Assembly: GCF_900129765.1 (NCBI RefSeq)
Contig: NZ_FQWU01000001.1
Span: 372,001 to 436,000, forward strand
Origin: Massilia sp. CF038
GTDB taxonomy: Bacteria; Pseudomonadota; Gammaproteobacteria; Burkholderiales; Burkholderiaceae_D
DNA length: 64,000 bases
Direction of reading: 5' to 3'
Below the pieces are notes generated by a model. That model saw only the letters and a program-made list of their open reading frames with translations. It had not been told where the DNA came from and searched no databases. This document shows positions 24,818-32,456 of the stretch, piece by piece; position 1 is the stretch's first letter; each line of letters opens with the position of its first letter. The position numbers and the translations under genes are program-made.

Positions 24818-27123
24818 CAGCGGTACTCGTTCCTTTCCACGATGCCCTTCAGGACATCCTTCGACTGCAGCATGGGGAAATCTTCGGCGCGGTAGGTTTT
24901 CGGGGTCTGGAAATGCAGCGCCCCGATCGTGGCGGCAAACGACGGCAGTGCCGGTGCGACCATGAGCCGCCTGGCACCGAGGCTGGCCTTGCCGTTGGCA
25001 AGGGTCAGTACCGCATCACGCCCGGGTGCCAGTGTGAACTCGGTGTGCGAGCGGCTCTTGTCGGGGTTGATAAAGGTGAACGCTACCTTGCGTTCTGCGT
25101 TTCCCTTGATGCGCAGCCGCCAGCGCTGGCTGCTACCCTGGCGCTTGAACTGCACGTCAATTTTTTCGCCGGCCCCAAACGGCAGAACGGCATCGAAGTG
25201 CGACCATGCGGCTGGAATCGCCGGTGCAAAGGCGAGCGTGTTGGCCATCAGCTGAGGGCGAAAGCCGACAAAATCCTGGTACCCGTTGCGCGCATATTCG
25301 GCTACGCTCCATGATTGCGCGTAGGTGCCGGACGGTTTGAGTTGGCCGTTTTCGTGGGGCAGAGCGTCCAGCAGCTCGCTCATGTTGCCAAGCGTGTCCA
25401 GGCCCAGAATCTGGCGGCCCAGGTTCTGCGTCAGCGCCCAGGACAGGTCCTGGTAGCCGAAGCGATTCAGCGCGGTGACGGTGAAGCCCGCGTTCCAGCC
25501 CCAGATCGTACCCTGGTGGTAAGCCGCATCCTTGTGATGGAAGGCGGGATTCTCGTGGCGCGGATGGAAGTAGGGATCGTTCTGGCTCAACGAGGCAATG
25601 CCATACGGGTAGAGCAGTTCCGACACCGCATTGCGCGTTACCTGCGCTTGCACCGATGGCGCCACAAAGTCGTCGAAAGGGATCGATACCAGCATTAGCT
25701 GATTGGGCCGAACCTTGGTATCGCGGCTGCCGTCCTCGCGCAGGCGGTCTGCCATGGTTCTGCCATCCCAGTACAGTTTGAGAAAGCTTGCCTGGGTGCG
25801 CCTGGCAAGCGCGCTCCATTGCGCAGCGCGTGCATGGTCGCCTGCCTGGGTGGCGAGATAGGCGCCGCTCTGCAATGCCGTGTACCACAGCGCCTGGATT
25901 TCCACTGCGCGTGGCCCGCGTGCGGACCAGGGTTGCTTGTTTTCGATGCGGGCATCCATCCAGGTGTCGGCCGAATCGTGGACCAGCAAACCATCCTGGT
26001 CCATGTAGTTGGCGATCGCGCCTTCGAAGTAGGGCACCGCCAGGCGGTACATCTGGGCAGCGAAAGCAGTGTCGCCGCTGTACTGGATATACTCCACCGC
26101 CTCGCGCAGCATCCACGGCGTGCCGTCGACGGTATTGAAGATGATGCTGTCGCCTGCGGCCACGCGGTTTGGAATGCGGCCGTACTCTTTGTCGCGCGGC
26201 TCGCGCAGATTCTGAAAGCGGGCAAAATTCGACAGCACGGCCTTGGCGTCATCGAACTGGCCGGAGACCAGCAGCGTGCCGGGCAGGGCAATGAAGGTGT
26301 CTCGGCCCCAGTTGTCGCGGAACCAGGGCAGGCCGGCCCAGATGCCGGTGCCGAATTCTTCCACGACGAACAGCTGGCTGCCAGCCTTTGCCCAATTGAG
26401 GGCACGGTTGTAGTCGGCGTCGCTGGTAGTGAGGCTGCTGCGCGTGAGCGCGCTGTGGCGGGCAAGGCGCTCGTCGCCGATGGCGTCGCCTGCGGCCAAT
26501 GTCCGTGCGCGCTGGCGCGCTTGATCTGCCGTGCTGCCAAAGGCGATGATGACGTTGAGTGCGCGGGCGGCGGCGCGGGTACGTACTTCGCCGCTATTGT
26601 CGATGTCCACTGGCCTGTCTGCCGCCACGGCCGTGTACCAGCTGCCACCGCTGGCAGGTGCGAAGACGACGCTGTCTGCGTCGCGTGTCAGATGCCCTTG
26701 TGCCGGTAGCAGGGGCTTGACGAACAACTTCGACCCAGCCGTGCCGGTCACGCGAATGGCGATCGCGTGTTTTTTCGACAGCAGCGCCATTTCCTCGGTG
26801 GCGCCGTTCGCATAGGTGGCGCGGTGGCCATATGGAAGCACCTGTTCGATGGCATCCGCGCGCATGTTTTCGACGGCGCCGCCAGTCCGATAGCCCTTGA
26901 ACAGGGTTTCATTACGGACCACGTAGCCTGCGCCTTTGGCGCTGGCGTGGGTAAATCCTTCGAAATAGCCCGCCACGTTGTCGCCTGCGACAAAGCGGGC
27001 CTGCTGGCCCGGCGCTGCCTTGATTGCCATCGCGTCAAAGAAGGCGTCCACGCCGGGCCGCTGCGATGCCAGCGCGGGAAGGATGGCCAGGGCGGCTGCC
27101 AGACCAAAAACGGTGCGCTTCAT
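24817..27123 (-). CDS. exported glycogen-debranching-type amylo-alpha-1,6-glucosidase
   Basis: The 768-residue protein carries a signal peptide (cleavage after about residue 19) and an N-terminal beta domain (about 20-230). A GDE_C-type (alpha/alpha)6 barrel (about 235-640) has the family-typical GLPWFRDNWGRDTFIALPG, DSADTWMDAR and VAEYARNGYQDFVGFRP. Family members hydrolyse alpha-1,6-linked glucose at branch points (GH133-like). Most characterised ones are cytosolic, so the signal peptide is notable and points to the periplasm. Its ATG overlaps the stop of the upstream GH13 gene by 4 bp, and its own stop overlaps the next ATG. A C-terminal beta domain of about 110 residues may bind glucan. 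Confidence 0.82.
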   Translation of the reverse strand: MKRTVFGLAAALAILPALASQRPGVDAFFDAMAIKAAPGQQARFVAGDNVAGYFEGFTHASAKGAGYVVRNETLFKGYRTGGAVENMRADAIEQVLPYGHRATYANGATEEMALLSKKHAIAIRVTGTAGSKLFVKPLLPAQGHLTRDADSVVFAPASGGSWYTAVAADRPVDIDNSGEVRTRAAARALNVIIAFGSTADQARQRARTLAAGDAIGDERLARHSALTRSSLTTSDADYNRALNWAKAGSQLFVVEEFGTGIWAGLPWFRDNWGRDTFIALPGTLLVSGQFDDAKAVLSNFARFQNLREPRDKEYGRIPNRVAAGDSIIFNTVDGTPWMLREAVEYIQYSGDTAFAAQMYRLAVPYFEGAIANYMDQDGLLVHDSADTWMDARIENKQPWSARGPRAVEIQALWYTALQSGAYLATQAGDHARAAQWSALARRTQASFLKLYWDGRTMADRLREDGSRDTKVRPNQLMLVSIPFDDFVAPSVQAQVTRNAVSELLYPYGIASLSQNDPYFHPRHENPAFHHKDAAYHQGTIWGWNAGFTVTALNRFGYQDLSWALTQNLGRQILGLDTLGNMSELLDALPHENGQLKPSGTYAQSWSVAEYARNGYQDFVGFRPQLMANTLAFAPAIPAAWSHFDAVLPFGAGEKIDVQFKRQGSSQRWRLRIKGNAERKVAFTFINPDKSRSHTEFTLAPGRDAVLTLANGKASLGARRLMVAPALPSFAATIGALHFQTPKTYRAEDFPMLQSKDVLKGIVERNEYR

Positions 27124-28964
27124 TCAAGCTCCAGAATCAGGATTGCGTGCGAGGGGATGGCGAGGCTGGTGTCGAGGGCGAGGCGCTGACCGGTGATGAC
27201 GTCCGTACCAGCGCGTGCCTGGCCCAGCGCTTCTGCAAAGCGCGCGACAGGCAGCACGGCCTGGGTTGGTCCACGGTTCATGGCCACCATGACCTTGCGC
27301 TTGTCGTCGTAGCGGAAGTAGACGTAGGTGCCGTCTTCTGCGCCGAAATGCATGGTTTTACCCTGATGGATCACGCTGGCGCCCTTGCGCCAGTTGGCCA
27401 GTTTGCGCACGAATGCCTGCGCTTCGCGCTGGCGGGCGTTCAGGCCAGTGCCATTGAACAGGTCCACTTTGTCGCCGGCCCAGCCGCCGGGCAGGTCGCG
27501 CCGGTAGCTGGCGTCGTTGCGGCTGCCCGTGTCGCTGGGCATCAGGATCTCGCTGCCATTGTAGAACTGCGGGATGCGCGGCATCGTCATCAGCCAGCCG
27601 ATCGCAATTTTATACAGACCCAGGTCTTCGCCGACAACGCTATAGATGCGCGACAGGTCGTGGTTACCGTCAAACAGGACCAGGTTGCCAGGGTTGGGGT
27701 AGAGGTAGTCCTGGGAGAATGTCTCGTACACGTCGGTAAAGCCGGCGTCCTTCTCTTTGCTGGCCAGTGCTGCGCGCATGGCCTCGGCGAGAGGGAAATC
27801 CATCAGGCTGGGCAGAGAGCTGGTGTAGCCGTCAAAATTGACTTTGCCCTTTTGCCAGTGCGAGACCACGGCGGGCGATTTGTGCCACTCCTCGCCCACC
27901 ATGTTCAGCTTGGGGTATTCGGCCATGAGGCGGCGCGTGTATTCGGTGAGGAAGGCACTGTCGGAGTAGCCGTAGGTGTCAATGCGCAGGCCGGACAGGC
28001 CCGCGTACTCGATCCACCAGATGTTGTTCTGTATGAGGTAGTTCGCAACCAGCGGGTTGGTCTGGTTCAGATCCGGCATGCCTTTGCTGAACCAGCCGGT
28101 CGTGAAATTGCGGCTGTCTTCCTTGCTGGCGTATGGGTCCTGCACTGCAACGCGATGGTGCCTGGTGGGCGTGAACTGGCCCGCGTGGTTGACCCAGTCG
28201 GGCGTGGGCAGATCCTTCATCCACCAATGGCTGGCACCGATGTGGGACAACACCACGTCCTGGATGATGCCGATGCCGCGCTTGCGCGCTTCGTCAGCGA
28301 GCTTGCGGAAATCGTCATTGCTGCCGTAGCGCGGGTCGATCCGGTAATGGTCGGTGGCGGCGTAGCCGTGATACGAGTAGGCCGGCATATTGTTCTCGAC
28401 CAGCGGCGTAGGCCAGAGCTGGGTGAAGCCCATGGCCGCAATGTAGTCCAGATGCTGGACGATGCCGGCAATGTCGCCTCCGTGGCGCCCGCCCGGCAGC
28501 GCGCGGTTGGCTTGCTCGGTCATGCCAGGCACGCTGTCGTTGGCCGGATCGCCGTTGGCAAACCGGTCGGGCATGATCTGGTAAATGGCGTCCTTGCTGC
28601 TGAAGCCCTGCCGTTCGGCCGAGCCGGGGGTACGCGCCAGCAGTGGGTAGCTATATAGAAGCGACTTGCCGAAGTGGATGTCGATATTGCCCGGCCGGGC
28701 CGAGGGGTCGATCTGCAGATCAATGAACAGGTAATTCTTGTTGGGCACACGGATCACGGCTTCGATGCGCACGCCCGGGTAATCGATGGCCGGTTCCAAT
28801 CCGCTGATGGCGCTGCCGTGCACCATCAGCTGCAGCTTCTGCTGTTGCATGCCGGCCCACCAGAAGGGCGGTTCCAGATGCTCGATGCGTTTGTCTTGCG
28901 CGGCGGTGGCGCTTGCAAGCGTGCTCGCTGCCGCAAGCAGCACTGTCATCATTGATCGCTTCAT
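27120..28964 (-). CDS. exported neopullulanase/cyclomaltodextrinase-type GH13 enzyme (SusA-like)
   Basis: The 614-residue protein has a signal peptide (cleavage near residue 22), a cyclomaltodextrinase N-terminal beta domain (about 25-125) and a GH13 barrel. The catalytic residues are the Asp in GLRIDTYG (about 330), Glu in VGEEWHKS (about 356) and Asp in FDGNHDLSR (about 434). The order and motifs resemble Bacteroides SusA neopullulanase, which cleaves alpha-1,4 bonds in pullulan, cyclodextrins and maltodextrins in the periplasm. It is the first gene of the four-gene minus-strand operon. AGGAGA lies ten bases before the ATG at 28964. A palindromic operator candidate lies 60 bp upstream. Confidence 0.87.
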   Translation of the reverse strand: MKRSMMTVLLAAASTLASATAAQDKRIEHLEPPFWWAGMQQQKLQLMVHGSAISGLEPAIDYPGVRIEAVIRVPNKNYLFIDLQIDPSARPGNIDIHFGKSLLYSYPLLARTPGSAERQGFSSKDAIYQIMPDRFANGDPANDSVPGMTEQANRALPGGRHGGDIAGIVQHLDYIAAMGFTQLWPTPLVENNMPAYSYHGYAATDHYRIDPRYGSNDDFRKLADEARKRGIGIIQDVVLSHIGASHWWMKDLPTPDWVNHAGQFTPTRHHRVAVQDPYASKEDSRNFTTGWFSKGMPDLNQTNPLVANYLIQNNIWWIEYAGLSGLRIDTYGYSDSAFLTEYTRRLMAEYPKLNMVGEEWHKSPAVVSHWQKGKVNFDGYTSSLPSLMDFPLAEAMRAALASKEKDAGFTDVYETFSQDYLYPNPGNLVLFDGNHDLSRIYSVVGEDLGLYKIAIGWLMTMPRIPQFYNGSEILMPSDTGSRNDASYRRDLPGGWAGDKVDLFNGTGLNARQREAQAFVRKLANWRKGASVIHQGKTMHFGAEDGTYVYFRYDDKRKVMVAMNRGPTQAVLPVARFAEALGQARAGTDVITGQRLALDTSLAIPSHAILILELE

Positions 28965-29023
28965 GGCGGGCTTGTCTCCTTGGCTTGTAGTTGTGAAAAC
29001 CGTTCATTACGCTTGATCGGCCC

Positions 29024-29038
29024 GGTAGTTTGACTACC
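29024..29038 (-). promoter_or_regulatory. HexR-like operator candidate for the glucanase operon
   Basis: GGTAGTTTGACTACC is a perfect palindrome around its central base and matches TGTAGT-N3-ACTACA at 10 of 12 positions. It directly abuts a minus-strand TATAAA -10 candidate (29044-29039), so a bound repressor would cover the start of transcription of the neopullulanase operon. Confidence 0.65.
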
Positions 29039-29109
29039 TTTATATTGTGGAAAAGCATACACCACTGGGGAAATCGCATCAATCAACTAGTCTGCATCTG
29101 TGAAGGGGT

Positions 29110-29124
29110 GCTAGTTATAGTACA
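29110..29124. promoter_or_regulatory. HexR-like operator candidate (weaker)
   Basis: GCTAGTTATAGTACA matches the palindromic consensus at 9 of 12 positions. The longer core CTAGTTNTAGTACAAA is repeated at the receptor promoter 260 bp away, which makes chance resemblance less likely. Confidence 0.45.
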
Positions 29125-29240
29125 AAGGAAAAGCGGTGTTCGGGTTTGTAGTCAATTGTCAGGCTGTTTCCGCGGGACGCCAGTAAAAGTTGCCCCATAA
29201 CAGGGCACGAACGCACAAAAACCGTGAAAAATGTCTGAAA

Positions 29241-29255
29241 TGTAGTCGTACTACA
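29241..29255. promoter_or_regulatory. HexR-like operator candidate, perfect palindrome
   Basis: TGTAGTCGTACTACA is the best copy (12 of 12 arm positions) and lies centrally between the two divergent operons, 104 bp upstream of the -35 element of the receptor promoter. It could serve as an auxiliary operator for looping or for activation. Confidence 0.7.
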
Positions 29256-29358
29256 GGGGCAACCCGTGTTGCATGTACCCGAAATACAACGTGCTAGCCC
29301 GTTGAAACTAGAAAAATAGGCAAAAACACGACATTCAAGTAGTGCTGCGCAACTCTCG

Positions 29359-29386
29359 TTGACAGTGCATCTAGTTTTAGTACAAA
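29359..29386 (+). promoter_or_regulatory. sigma-70 promoter of the TonB-dependent receptor
   Basis: TTGACA (29359-29364), a 16-bp spacer and TACAAA (29381-29386) form a good -35/-10 pair upstream of the receptor gene. The operator candidate at 29370-29384 overlaps the -10 element. Confidence 0.6.
29370..29384 (+). promoter_or_regulatory. HexR-like operator candidate at the receptor promoter
   Basis: TCTAGTTTTAGTACA matches the palindromic consensus at 10 of 12 positions and lies over the -10 region of the receptor promoter, a classic position for repression. Confidence 0.6.
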
Positions 29387-29490
29387 ATCTTCATCAGAGC
29401 GTCTTAGAGCGTTCCGTAAAAGGATCCCGAGTAGTAGCTGCCAGGCTGGATTTCCGGGAATTGTGTAGTACTGATGAGATGAGGGGACAA

Positions 29491-32238
29491 ATGAATATTT
29501 TCGCGAGCAAGGGCACCCAAGCCGCTTTCAAGCTGAACCCGGTTGCAGCTGGCTGCGCCGTGTTCCTTTCCGTGCTGGGCAGTTCCGCCTACGCGCAAAC
29601 GGCACCTGCGACCACTGGCGCCAATGCCGAGCCAGTCGTGCAATCGGTGGTCGTGTCCGGTATCCGTCGCGGTATTGAAGACGCGATCTCGGTCAAAAAA
29701 GATTCGAGCTCGATCGTTGAAGCCATTTCCGCAGAAGATATCGGCAAGCTGCCGGATGTCAGTATCGCCGAATCCATTTCCCGCCTGCCAGGCCTGGCCG
29801 CCCAACGCGTTGCCGGCCGTGCCCAGGTTATCAGCGTCCGCGGTCTGTCTCCGGATTTCGCGACCACCCTGTTGAACGGCCGTGAGCAAGTGAGCACCGG
29901 CGACAACCGCAGCGTGGAATTCGACCAGTACCCTTCGGAACTGCTGAGTGGCGTTACCATTTACAAGACCCCTGACGCTGGCATGGTAGGTCAGGGCCTG
30001 TCGGGCACGATCGACCTGCAGACCGTGCGTCCGCTGTCGTTCGGCAAGCGTACCGTGGCCATGAACGTGCGCGGCGAGCGCAATTCGCTGGGCAAGATCG
30101 CCAACGAAAAAGCCACCGGCAACCGCGTCAGCTTCAGCTACATCGATCAGTTCGCTGACCGCACCCTGGGTGTGGCGATCGGCTTTGCCCACCTTGATTC
30201 GCCGATTCTGGATAACCAGACTGGTTTGTATGAACCATGGAAAACCGACGGCCGCAATGGCGCGCCAGCGGGCACCTATATTACTGACGGCGCCAAGACG
30301 CTGGCCCGCAGCGGCCGCAACGAGCGCGATGGTGTGATGGCTGTCATTCAGTATCGTCCATCGAAGACCTGGACCAGCATGCTGGACGTGTACGCTTCCC
30401 GTTTCAAGCGCGAAGATACCCAGAACCAGTTCGAAGTCAATCTGAGTGGGTACAACGGTTCCACCACCGCGAATCCGCTGGCAGCGCCGATCTACAACCC
30501 GGCCACGACCTCGAACGGCGTTCTCACGGGCGGCACGATCGACAATGTGTACCCTTTGGTGCGCGGCATTTATACCAAGCGCAAGGATGATATTGCCGCT
30601 GCCGGCTGGTCGAACAACTTCAACTTCGGCAGCTGGTCGCTGATGGCGGACGTGAACTACTCGAAAGCCAAGCGTGACGAGCTGAGCCTGGAAAACAATC
30701 TGCAGATGGCAGGTCCTGGCGACACGGCAGTCCTGGACTCCGTGGCACTGGGCTTTGGCAATGGCGGCTTCTCGCAAATGAATCCGGCACGTGACTACAG
30801 CAACCCGGCCAATCTGTATGTGCGTAACTCGATCTACGGTTCGGGCTACGGCAAGACGCCACGCGTGGAAGACGAGCTGAAAGGCTTCAAGCTGGTCGCA
30901 TCGCTGCCAGTGCCAGCCATGGCCGAATCGTATCTGTCGGGCGTGGACGTGGGCTTCAATGTCAGTGACCGTACCAAGAAAAAGCGTCAGCCAGAAGGCG
31001 ACATCAAGCTCGCTGGTTCGGCAACGACAATCTCGTCGGATCTGCTGTATTCGCCAGTTGATCTGGGCTTCTCGGGCACCGGCGTGATCCCATCGTGGAA
31101 CGTGCCAGGCGTGGTCGCAAAATACATGACCTTCGCACCATCCGATACTGCCGGCTACCTGGTATCGAAGGCATGGGATGTGAAAGAGAAGATCACCACC
31201 GCTTTCGTCAAAGCCAATATCGACCATGATTTCGGCGACATCTCAATGCGCGGTAACTTCGGTCTGCAGATGCAGCACACCGACCAGTCCTCGACTGCCA
31301 ATTACTACGATGGCCAGGCGCCAGCCGGCCAGCAAGTCAAGCCCGTGGAAGACGGCAAGACCTACACGGACTATCTGCCGAGCATGAATCTGGTGTTCGG
31401 CTTGCCGGACCAGCAGACCGTCCGCTTTGGCGCCGCCAAGCAGATCGCGCGTCCACGTGTTGACCAGTTGCGCTCCGCATTGGAATTCGGCGTCGACACC
31501 ACCACCTTCAAACCAGGCGGAAGCGGCGGCAACGCCCAGCTCGACCCATGGCGTGCCAAGGCAGTCGATGTGTCATACGAAAAGTACTTCGGCAAAAAGG
31601 CGTATCTGGCTGCAGCACTGTTCTACAAAAAGCTCGATACTTACATTTTCACGCAGACCAAGGACTACGACTTCTCGAAGTTCACCCCTGGTTCGATCGC
31701 CACGACCAATATTGGCAACTACACCGCGCCATACAATGGCACAGGTGGTTCGCTCAAGGGCCTGGAACTGTCGGCATCGCTGCCGTTGAACATGGTGACG
31801 CCGGTGCTTGACGGCTTCGGCGTGTCGGCCAGCGCCACCTTCAGCGACAGCTCGATTCAGATTCAGGACGGCAACAGCAACATCGGCAAGGACATTCCAT
31901 TGCCAGGTCTGTCGAAACGTGTATCGAACTTCACCATCTACTACGAGAAGAACGGCTTCGAAACCCGCGTTTCGCAGCGCAAGCGTTCGGACTTCGTCGG
32001 TGAGATCGGCAACTTCGCCAACGACCGTACCCTGCGTTACGTGGTGGGCGAAAACGTGGTTGACTTCCAGATCGGCTACAGCTTCGAAGAAGGCAGCATG
32101 AAAGGCCTGGGCCTGGTACTGCAGGTGAACAACATCACCAACGCCGCTTACGAAACCTACGCCGGTTCACGTGACAAGCAGCTTGAGTACGGCAAGTACG
32201 GCCGCACCATCATGGCTGGCGCGAACTACAAGTTCTAA
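29491..32238 (+). CDS. TonB-dependent receptor, maltodextrin type (MalA-like)
   Basis: The 915-residue outer-membrane protein has a signal peptide (cleavage after AYA, about residue 35). A plug domain (about 60-175) carries IVEAISAEDIGKLPDVSIAES and ITIRGL-like VISVRGLSPDF, a 22-strand barrel follows, and the protein ends in the outer-membrane signature GANYKF with a terminal Phe. This branch, common in Caulobacter, Xanthomonas and Alteromonadales, takes up oligosaccharides with energy from TonB-ExbBD. Divergence from exported alpha-glucanases points to maltodextrins. I chose the ATG at 29491 (GAGGGGA just upstream) because it starts the signal peptide; the frame is open 44 codons further up, through the promoter. 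Confidence 0.88.
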   Translation: MNIFASKGTQAAFKLNPVAAGCAVFLSVLGSSAYAQTAPATTGANAEPVVQSVVVSGIRRGIEDAISVKKDSSSIVEAISAEDIGKLPDVSIAESISRLPGLAAQRVAGRAQVISVRGLSPDFATTLLNGREQVSTGDNRSVEFDQYPSELLSGVTIYKTPDAGMVGQGLSGTIDLQTVRPLSFGKRTVAMNVRGERNSLGKIANEKATGNRVSFSYIDQFADRTLGVAIGFAHLDSPILDNQTGLYEPWKTDGRNGAPAGTYITDGAKTLARSGRNERDGVMAVIQYRPSKTWTSMLDVYASRFKREDTQNQFEVNLSGYNGSTTANPLAAPIYNPATTSNGVLTGGTIDNVYPLVRGIYTKRKDDIAAAGWSNNFNFGSWSLMADVNYSKAKRDELSLENNLQMAGPGDTAVLDSVALGFGNGGFSQMNPARDYSNPANLYVRNSIYGSGYGKTPRVEDELKGFKLVASLPVPAMAESYLSGVDVGFNVSDRTKKKRQPEGDIKLAGSATTISSDLLYSPVDLGFSGTGVIPSWNVPGVVAKYMTFAPSDTAGYLVSKAWDVKEKITTAFVKANIDHDFGDISMRGNFGLQMQHTDQSSTANYYDGQAPAGQQVKPVEDGKTYTDYLPSMNLVFGLPDQQTVRFGAAKQIARPRVDQLRSALEFGVDTTTFKPGGSGGNAQLDPWRAKAVDVSYEKYFGKKAYLAAALFYKKLDTYIFTQTKDYDFSKFTPGSIATTNIGNYTAPYNGTGGSLKGLELSASLPLNMVTPVLDGFGVSASATFSDSSIQIQDGNSNIGKDIPLPGLSKRVSNFTIYYEKNGFETRVSQRKRSDFVGEIGNFANDRTLRYVVGENVVDFQIGYSFEEGSMKGLGLVLQVNNITNAAYETYAGSRDKQLEYGKYGRTIMAGANYKF

Positions 32239-32257
32239 GTTCCAGCACTGTTGGTCG

Positions 32258-32290
32258 AAACCCCGTCGCGCGAGCGGCGGGGTTTTTCTT
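32258..32290 (+). terminator. rho-independent terminator of the TonB receptor gene
   Basis: A 9-bp GC stem (CCCCGTCGC paired with GCGGCGGGG, one G-U) with a GCGA loop is extended by A-T pairs and followed by TTTTTCTTTTT, starting 20 bp after the receptor stop. Confidence 0.9.
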
Positions 32291-32456
32291 TTTGGCGCAC
32301 GAAAATGGGGCATTTTCCCGAGATACGGGCCCGAAATGCGCTCTGGAGGCATTCCCCTAGGCGGCAAGAGTGTTTTTCGCGCCAACTTCCCTTGAACAGG
32401 GTAAACTACAGGATGCTGTCCCGTTCGGGCCAGCGTGTTTATTTGCGAGTGTCCTC

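Larger units (their letters stand above)
28965..29490. promoter_or_regulatory. divergent control region between the glucanase operon and the TonB receptor
   Basis: This 526-bp gene-free stretch is clearly more AT-rich than its surroundings. It holds four palindromic operator candidates and several half sites (TGTAGT at 28986, 29147 and 29464). It also holds a sigma-70 promoter for the receptor and a -10 candidate for the minus-strand operon (TATAAA, 29044-29039). I see no gene or RNA in it. The long leader between the receptor promoter and its ATG (about 100 bp) has no evident hairpin. Confidence 0.75.

Noticed and set aside
29141-29161. TGTAGTCAATTGTCA as a further full operator
   Set aside because: Only the left half matches the palindrome; the right half matches 2 of 6 positions, so it is recorded at most as a half site.
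29404-31227. Long antisense open frame (607 codons) opposite the TonB receptor gene
   Set aside because: It runs through the receptor plug and barrel coding region and into its leader, lacks any recognisable domain, and results from strong codon bias in the sense gene.
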